From NCBI RefSeq assembly GCF_002109495.1, contig NZ_LVJN01000012.1, positions 1-64,000 of the forward strand: a stretch of 64,000 nucleotides of DNA. The letters run 5' to 3'. The stretch comes from Magnetofaba australis IT-1 (GTDB lineage: Bacteria; Pseudomonadota; Magnetococcia; Magnetococcales; Magnetococcaceae). The notes beneath the pieces are model-generated. The model saw nothing but the letters and a program-made list of their open reading frames with translations, had not been told where the DNA came from and did not search any database. This document shows positions 58,397 through 64,000 of this stretch, in pieces (positions within the stretch are counted from its first letter, which is position 1; each line of letters starts with the position of its first letter). Both the position numbers and the translations under genes were made by a program.

Positions 58397-61249
58397 TTGG
58401 AAGCTGGATATGACAGACTGGAGGGGTTGAGACGCCTTGAAGTTTGTATGGGCTGTTTGACGCAGACAGAAAGGATCAGTGCATTTGAATCAGCCAAATA
58501 CTCTACAAGCGAGAAAGGCACTGGAGTTCTAAGGCTGTGGAGAAACCGTGGCGGCCTTCCATATAAATCTATGGAAAGAATGGCCAACGCTTTGAGAATT
58601 TCTCCTGATTTTTTTGTTCATCATCTGGTTGAAGATGACCACATTCGTGAAGCTGCAAAAAAAGCTGCAAAACTCACAGATGGCATTGTGCGAATCAATG
58701 ATATTGATGACTTATCCAAAAAAATATTAGGTTCCAATAAATCAGATCAACCCCGTGACTTTCATAAAGATCCTTCCGACCAACGAGAAGAGACTGAAGT
58801 TAAAAGCGTTATTGTCTCATGTGCTCTGAAGGATAGACCTTGGGCCGAGTGGATTTCCTGGACACTGAGGGCGGGAGGCTACAACTCGGAAGTGCAGGTC
58901 TTGCCCCTGGAAAATGAGACGACCGTCGAAGACGGTGCAGAGGATGGGCTGAATGCGGACCTGCTCATCGGCTTGGTTTCTGGTCATGCATTCGAAAAAC
59001 ACTGCCATCTGGCATGGGAAAAATTCCAGTCAAGGTCATTCAGGTCCGGACAAAGCCGATTGCTTTTGATTGAAATATCATCCCTGGAGGGATCCAGCTT
59101 GCCTCCACCCTTGAGAAGGGCTGCATCAGTGGATCTCAGGGAGTTGGACCCGCAGACTGCTGTGGGAGTGATTCTGCTCGGAGTCCGCCAGACACTTGGG
59201 CATCGATCTGCGCCACCGCAACCATCAGGGCTGAATGGAATCCCCCCGGATTTCCCCGGGACCGATCAAAAGCTCCACAACCTGAAACTCAGCAGGAATC
59301 GAAATTTTGTTGGCCGGTCTTGGGAGTTGGAAAGCCTGAGAAAGAGGCTGGAATCAGGATCACCAACAGCCCTGACCCAGGCTGCCCATGGCCTTGGTGG
59401 GGTCGGGAAAACGCAACTAGCTAATGAATACGCCTACCGATGGCGGGATTCCTATCAGGTGGTTTGGTGGGTCCGGAGTGAAGACGAAGCCACCATGACG
59501 ACCGATCTGACGGCCTTGGCGAAGGCTCTCAACCTCCCTTTCAGCACTTCACAGCAGGCCGTTGAAAGCCTTAAACAATGGTTGCTTGGCCGTGACCGTT
59601 GGTTGCTGGTATTCGATAACGTCGAATCTCCTGGCAGCATTCGCAACTATCTGGTGTCCGGTGGTCAAGGGCACACCATCATCACCTCTCGATACAGCGC
59701 TTGGCGCGGCGTTGCGGACTCCCTGAACGTCACGACATTTGATCGTCAGGATTCCATTGCCTATCTACTGAAGCGTTCGGGGCGGGAATCGAATGAAGGT
59801 GCTGATGCCTTGGCGGCTGCTTTGGGGGATTTGCCGCTGGCACTGGCGCAAGCAGCGGCCTACATGGAGGAGAGCGGGCTGGATTTTGTGGCCTATCTTG
59901 AGCTGTTTCAAAGCCACCAAGGCCACCTTCTGAAAGCCAGCCCCCCGGTGAATGAGGGAAGCTATTCCCATACCGTCGCCACGACGTGGGACATTTCGTT
60001 CAAAAGGTTGGCTGAGACATCCCCGGCAGCGCCAGAGTTGATTTCCCTTCTGGCCTATTTCGCCCCTGATGCCATCCCGAAGGAAATCATCTCGGTAGCT
60101 CCGGAATCCCTCTCGGGATCGTTGAGAAATGCCTCGGAAGAGGGATTCCCCCTTCAGGAGGCATGGCGAGCCATGCATCGGCTTTCCCTTGTGGAAGCCG
60201 GCCCGAACACTGTCACTATCCACCGATTGGTCCAAGAGGTCATCTTTCAAGGGCATTCTCATGAGCAGCAACTCCAGTATGCCAACACGGCGCTGGAGCT
60301 GGCCGTTGCCGCCATCGCCTATGAGGAGAACAACAAGGACACCTGGAACAAGTCGTTGCCCTTTCTTCCGCATGCCATTGCAGCCGCCAATCAGTCTTTA
60401 CGTGCGGAATGCCAGGCGGACAAGGCGATCAACCTCCTGGATAATGTCGCCAGCATTCACTGGAAACTCGGGCAAAACACCGAGGCGGAGGATGTCTATC
60501 GTCAAGCCATGATTCAGGGGGAGAAACACCTGCCTGATGGCTCATCCATCCTGGGAACTGTGTACAACAATCTGGGGACGTTGCTACGCGGCGAAGATCG
60601 TTCTGAGGAGGCGCTGCCCATCCTTGAAAAGGCGCTGGATGTGGGACTTAAAGTCTTGGGTCCTGACAACCCCACCGTGGCCATCAGGCATGGGAATTTG
60701 GGGTTGGCGCTCAGGAGACTGGGCCGATTGGAGGAAGCAGAAAAGAATTTTCGGCGCGCGCTCGAAATCGACAAAAGCCACTATGGTGAAAACGATGATG
60801 CCGTGGCACGGGATCTGAGCAATCTGTCCCGTTCGTTGAGTGAACAAGGGGAGGAAAAATTTGGTGAGGCTTGCGATTGCCTCAGAAGAGCCTTGGAAAT
60901 CGGCGAGGCTTGCTACCCCGAACATCATTACCGGCTGGCGATTCGTCACAACAACCTTGCAATGCTGCTCAGAAAAGGCGGGCTTCTGGATGAAGCGGAG
61001 CATCATATGCGATGCGCGATTGAAATTGATGAGAAATATTTCGACCCTGAGCATCAGGATGTGGCCAGCGATTTGATGAATCTGGCTTTGATCTTGATTG
61101 ATAAAGACGATCTGGCAGGCGCAGAACAGCAGCTTTCTCGTGCGCTTCAGATTTTCCATGCAAAGCTGGGGGCAAGCCACAAATCAACGGAGGAGTGCCG
61201 GGAGAAACTCGTGGAAGTGCGGGTGATGAGGGGAAATGAGCGGGGATGA
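58397..61249 (+). CDS. TIR-NB-ARC-TPR protein (bacterial NLR-like STAND ATPase)
   Basis: A 950-residue multidomain protein from a TTG preceded by AGGGGGG. Residues 1-105 form a domain shared with the next gene, ending RISPDFFVHH-like and resembling an XRE helix-turn-helix or death-like adaptor. Residues 135-268 are a TIR domain: VKSVIVSCALKDRPWAEWIS, LNADLLIGLVSG, LLLIEISSLEG and a C-terminal VDLRELD. The NB-ARC ATPase has P-loop GLGGVGKTQ (332-340), Walker B WLLVFDN, TIITSR and GDLPLALAQ, with an HRLVQEV MHD-like end near 609. TPR repeats fill 680-935 (NNLGTLLRGEDRSEEALPILEKAL). TIR domains of this type usually degrade NAD+. Probably an anti-phage sensor-effector; the catalytic TIR glutamate is not certain by eye. 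Confidence 0.9.
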   Translation: MEAGYDRLEGLRRLEVCMGCLTQTERISAFESAKYSTSEKGTGVLRLWRNRGGLPYKSMERMANALRISPDFFVHHLVEDDHIREAAKKAAKLTDGIVRINDIDDLSKKILGSNKSDQPRDFHKDPSDQREETEVKSVIVSCALKDRPWAEWISWTLRAGGYNSEVQVLPLENETTVEDGAEDGLNADLLIGLVSGHAFEKHCHLAWEKFQSRSFRSGQSRLLLIEISSLEGSSLPPPLRRAASVDLRELDPQTAVGVILLGVRQTLGHRSAPPQPSGLNGIPPDFPGTDQKLHNLKLSRNRNFVGRSWELESLRKRLESGSPTALTQAAHGLGGVGKTQLANEYAYRWRDSYQVVWWVRSEDEATMTTDLTALAKALNLPFSTSQQAVESLKQWLLGRDRWLLVFDNVESPGSIRNYLVSGGQGHTIITSRYSAWRGVADSLNVTTFDRQDSIAYLLKRSGRESNEGADALAAALGDLPLALAQAAAYMEESGLDFVAYLELFQSHQGHLLKASPPVNEGSYSHTVATTWDISFKRLAETSPAAPELISLLAYFAPDAIPKEIISVAPESLSGSLRNASEEGFPLQEAWRAMHRLSLVEAGPNTVTIHRLVQEVIFQGHSHEQQLQYANTALELAVAAIAYEENNKDTWNKSLPFLPHAIAAANQSLRAECQADKAINLLDNVASIHWKLGQNTEAEDVYRQAMIQGEKHLPDGSSILGTVYNNLGTLLRGEDRSEEALPILEKALDVGLKVLGPDNPTVAIRHGNLGLALRRLGRLEEAEKNFRRALEIDKSHYGENDDAVARDLSNLSRSLSEQGEEKFGEACDCLRRALEIGEACYPEHHYRLAIRHNNLAMLLRKGGLLDEAEHHMRCAIEIDEKYFDPEHQDVASDLMNLALILIDKDDLAGAEQQLSRALQIFHAKLGASHKSTEECREKLVEVRVMRGNERG

Positions 61250-64000
61250 GTGGTTTATGGATTACAACGGCAAGGAAAGCATAAAACGGCTTGATATCAT
61301 CTTGTCCTGTTTGTCCCAGGCGGAAAAAGTAGCTATTTTTTCCTCCGCTGGATACACCGTTTCTGAGAAAGGTATTAGCGCTCTCAGGCAGTGGAGGATT
61401 CGTCCAGGCGGAATGCCATTAAAGGCCGCATCAAAGATTGCGCATGCACTCAAGATATCCCCTGATTTTTTCACAGGTAATCGCATCTCTGATGATCATT
61501 TACGAATAGCCATTCAAAAATCAAAATCAATTCAAACAGGCATCGTTCAGGCTGTCGACGTCATCCCTTCGTTTCAGAGCGATTCATCCTCCCCCCCGTC
61601 ATCCATTATCCGAGGTAAGGAAGACAATATCGTTTCAATGCCTGCTGCCCAGGATGACAGGTTTGGTGCGCCATCCAGAAGGAATCTCAGCCAATTCTCC
61701 GTTCCGTTCATCTGTCCTGATCTCACGGGGCGCGAATCCGATCTGGATCGACTGAACCGGAGCCTTCGTGATGACAACGTGGCCATCACAGGGTCTGCCG
61801 CATTGACCGGCCAGGGTGGAATCGGCAAAACCCAACTGGCGGTCGCTTACGCCTATCGGCATGCGAACGAATATGACGGCGTTTTCTGGCTTCCAGGCAA
61901 TGATGCCGACTCTCTGATCCAGACAATGGCCGGATATGCCGTTGATCTTGAACTCGGGGCCGTTTCTGGGGAGGGGGACGCCACCCAGGTTCAGGCTCGC
62001 CAGTTTTTTGGATGGTTGCGGCGCAACGCCAACATCCTTCTCATCGTCGATGACATTCAGGACGCGCGGTTTCTGGTCCAGGATATCCCAGGGTTGGCTC
62101 AATGCCGACTGGCAACGCTGCCTTGCCGGTTGCTGACCACGACTCGGCTCATGCAGCCCGCAGGCGTGACCCCTGTCCCCCTCGAATTGCTGTCTGAAGA
62201 TGATGCCCTGGCCATGCTGGTTCACGAGTCGGGGGTCGAACCCTCGCCTGATGCCCGCATTGCTGTTCTTCTTCTGGGCCGTCTACCTTTGGCCATCAAG
62301 CTGGCCGCTGGATACCTGCGCTTCACAAAGGCGACCCTGGAGGGACTCATCGGCGTCCTGCGTCAAGCGGGGATTTCCGAGCTGGAATCCAAAACCGCTG
62401 ATGGGTTCAGGCCATTCGACTATGGCCGCCCGGTCAAGGCCCTGCTGGAAGAAAGTTGGCGTACCCTGGATGGCCGCCATGGCCGCTATGCCAGACGGCT
62501 GTTGCAGATTCTCGCGCTGCTGCCGGTCAACCGGATCCACTCGGGGCACATGCTGAAGGAACTCCTGCCTATCGACCGGTTTTCCGGCGATGCCGAGGCG
62601 CTTTTTAACGGTTCCATATCCATCGCCAACGAACGGAATCTGCTGGAAGTGGCCGGAGAAGGCGGTCTGCGCCTTCATCCCATCATCCATGACCTTCTGC
62701 AAACCCGCATACCCTCCAGGCTGGGGCTTCATGTGGCCCGGCGGGCGGCGCATCAATTCCGGGAGACCGATTATCTGCTCACCCTGGATCCTGGGGGGTT
62801 CCTCGGCCTTGCTCAGGACATCCCCATGTTGCTGCCGCTTGGAGATGCCGAAACGGAGTCCCGTCTGAGCAGCCTCTCCCGGCTGATCGACCTTCAGTTT
62901 CACGCCATCCAGTTGGGGGCCGACCCTTTGGCCCAGTTGCAATTTCAGGCTGCGAAGATGGGCGACCAGGAGTTTGCCACCATCTGGGCGGCCAAGTTGC
63001 ATTCGGATGGCGCAAGTCGGCTATTGCTCCGCTGGACGACGGCCCAGCCGACGCCGGCCTTGATGCGGGTTCTCGTCTCCATGTCCAGCGGGATCTTTGG
63101 GTTCGGATTTGACGCACAGTCGGATCTGGTCTCGGCCTTGGTCAACGGCGGAGAGGATCGGGATTTTCCGGCGCTGCGTCTCTGGCGCACGGCAGGCAAT
63201 GACCCGGACAATCCTTTCCTCGACAAGGAGGAACCGTTTCAGGTGTCCGCCATGGCGGCATCCGGGAAATCCGTCATCACCGTCGACACGACGGGGCTTG
63301 CCAAGCTGTGGGACGTGGCCACCGGCGTGGAACGCGCCTGCGTGCGTCTCTTTGATGAGGACAAGGTGTCCGGCATGGAGCTTTGGGGCGGGGCGAGCGT
63401 CCGCTCTGACCATTTGGGGAATCGCAGCCTGGTTCTGGGAAGGTCCATGGCTTGGCTGGTGGATTTCAAACACAAGACGGTTGAGAAGGCCTGGAGCAGC
63501 CGAACGGATTCCCCCTATTCCCTGTACGGGGATATCTCCGCCGATGGGGCCCTGGTGATCTTCTTCGACGGTCAGGATCTGACGCTGCAACAGGCTGGCC
63601 GCAAGGGGTGGAGGAAATTGCCTGCGCCAGCGGGCCTTCAGGAGCTGCGCCTGTCGCGGGATGGAAAGCGCTTCGTCACGCGGATTCAAGATCGTCTTGC
63701 GCGATTTGCGCTCCAATCACCGCAGGCCGAGGAAAGCGGCGCGGACATCGCCCATTTCGGGCCGCCGTTCTGCTTTTCCGTGAATGCCACGGCGGATCAG
63801 GCGTTGGTGGGCTACACCAACGGCGTGTTGGGATGGTTCGATCTGGGCTCAGGTATGCCCAAGCGCTTCATACTTGATCCTGGCGGGCATGTGATGGCCT
63901 GCGCCATGGCGTCCGACTCCCGGTTCGGTCTCGCGGAGACCACCGATAACTCGCTGCGGCTGTGGGATCTGGAAAAGGGCGAGGATGCCTCGGCATTCAA
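61236..64000 (+). CDS. NB-ARC-WD40 protein (second NLR-like STAND ATPase; cut by window end)
   Basis: The frame is open from the ATG at 61236 (or 61257) to the end of the window, 921 codons, with no stop seen. Residues 1-110 are clearly homologous to the N-terminus of the preceding protein (SEKG...LR.WR...GG.P, ALKISPDFF, DDHLR). No TIR domain follows; a Ser-rich linker leads to the NB-ARC domain with P-loop TGQGGIGKTQ (191-200), Walker B NILLIVDD, RLLTTTR and GRLPLAIKLAAG. A helical region follows, and from about residue 665 WD40-type propeller blades appear (LAKLWDVATG, LRLWDLEKG). It overlaps the TIR gene by 14 bases, so both are made from one message. Confidence 0.9.
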   Translation, partial: MSGDEWFMDYNGKESIKRLDIILSCLSQAEKVAIFSSAGYTVSEKGISALRQWRIRPGGMPLKAASKIAHALKISPDFFTGNRISDDHLRIAIQKSKSIQTGIVQAVDVIPSFQSDSSSPPSSIIRGKEDNIVSMPAAQDDRFGAPSRRNLSQFSVPFICPDLTGRESDLDRLNRSLRDDNVAITGSAALTGQGGIGKTQLAVAYAYRHANEYDGVFWLPGNDADSLIQTMAGYAVDLELGAVSGEGDATQVQARQFFGWLRRNANILLIVDDIQDARFLVQDIPGLAQCRLATLPCRLLTTTRLMQPAGVTPVPLELLSEDDALAMLVHESGVEPSPDARIAVLLLGRLPLAIKLAAGYLRFTKATLEGLIGVLRQAGISELESKTADGFRPFDYGRPVKALLEESWRTLDGRHGRYARRLLQILALLPVNRIHSGHMLKELLPIDRFSGDAEALFNGSISIANERNLLEVAGEGGLRLHPIIHDLLQTRIPSRLGLHVARRAAHQFRETDYLLTLDPGGFLGLAQDIPMLLPLGDAETESRLSSLSRLIDLQFHAIQLGADPLAQLQFQAAKMGDQEFATIWAAKLHSDGASRLLLRWTTAQPTPALMRVLVSMSSGIFGFGFDAQSDLVSALVNGGEDRDFPALRLWRTAGNDPDNPFLDKEEPFQVSAMAASGKSVITVDTTGLAKLWDVATGVERACVRLFDEDKVSGMELWGGASVRSDHLGNRSLVLGRSMAWLVDFKHKTVEKAWSSRTDSPYSLYGDISADGALVIFFDGQDLTLQQAGRKGWRKLPAPAGLQELRLSRDGKRFVTRIQDRLARFALQSPQAEESGADIAHFGPPFCFSVNATADQALVGYTNGVLGWFDLGSGMPKRFILDPGGHVMACAMASDSRFGLAETTDNSLRLWDLEKGEDASAF

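Noticed and set aside
14494-64000. CRISPR array or insertion sequences
   Set aside because: No regularly spaced repeat-spacer pattern, no transposase ORF and no terminal inverted repeats with target duplications were seen.

Overview
The window looks like a bacterial chromosome segment that changes abruptly into an acquired island at a tRNA gene. Bases 1-9136 are ordinary high-GC chromosome, very rich in GCGC-type words: dnaX (cut by the window start), the SRP RNA, a CobW-type GTPase, pyrC, and two large divergent genes whose products end in bacteriohemerythrin domains (a chemoreceptor with a CZB zinc domain, and an MBL-fold/cyclic-nucleotide-binding protein). Abundant hemerythrin sensors on such a background suggest an alphaproteobacterium-like, oxygen-gradient-seeking organism such as a magnetotactic coccus; this is an inference from gene content, not a proven assignment.

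After tRNA-Ala(CGC) and a terminator the base-composition style shifts. A TetR-MFP-RND efflux operon (9574-14497) comes first, its genes coupled by ATGA overlaps. It abuts, with stop codons overlapping, a four-gene module: a 65-aa protein, a DUF2924 protein, a large serine recombinase and a KorB-like HTH protein (16883-14494). From there to about 58 kb lies an apparently intact siphovirus-type prophage whose late and early genes nearly all read leftward. Read in the direction of transcription it has recombination and replication genes (RecA-like ATPase, DUF669 SSB-like protein, PD-(D/E)XK nuclease, SF2 helicase, primase-helicase), a candidate origin, a RuvC-like resolvase and a Mor-like regulator. 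Packaging follows, with terminase small subunit, a ParB-methyltransferase and the large terminase. The head block is lambda-like: gpW, portal, S49 protease with an internal scaffold start, decoration protein D and capsid E. Tail genes follow, with a classic -1 frameshift chaperone and a 1181-aa tape measure, and the block ends with lysis genes (holin-like, lysozyme). Rightward accessory cassettes interrupt the late operon: five small genes with a duplicated leader (42419-44285), a small basic ORF flanked by hairpins (32904-33065), and an AbrB-Doc toxin-antitoxin pair (31782-32401).

The right end (58397-64000) carries the most striking feature: two tandem, co-directional STAND ATPases resembling NLR immune receptors. 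The first is TIR-NB-ARC-TPR; the second is NB-ARC-WD40 and runs off the window. They differ in effector and sensor but share a homologous ~105-residue N-terminal domain, and they overlap by 14 bp. A perfect 10-bp palindrome lies just upstream. I propose them as a paired prophage-borne or prophage-adjacent defence system. No CI/Cro-type repressor could be identified elsewhere in the prophage.
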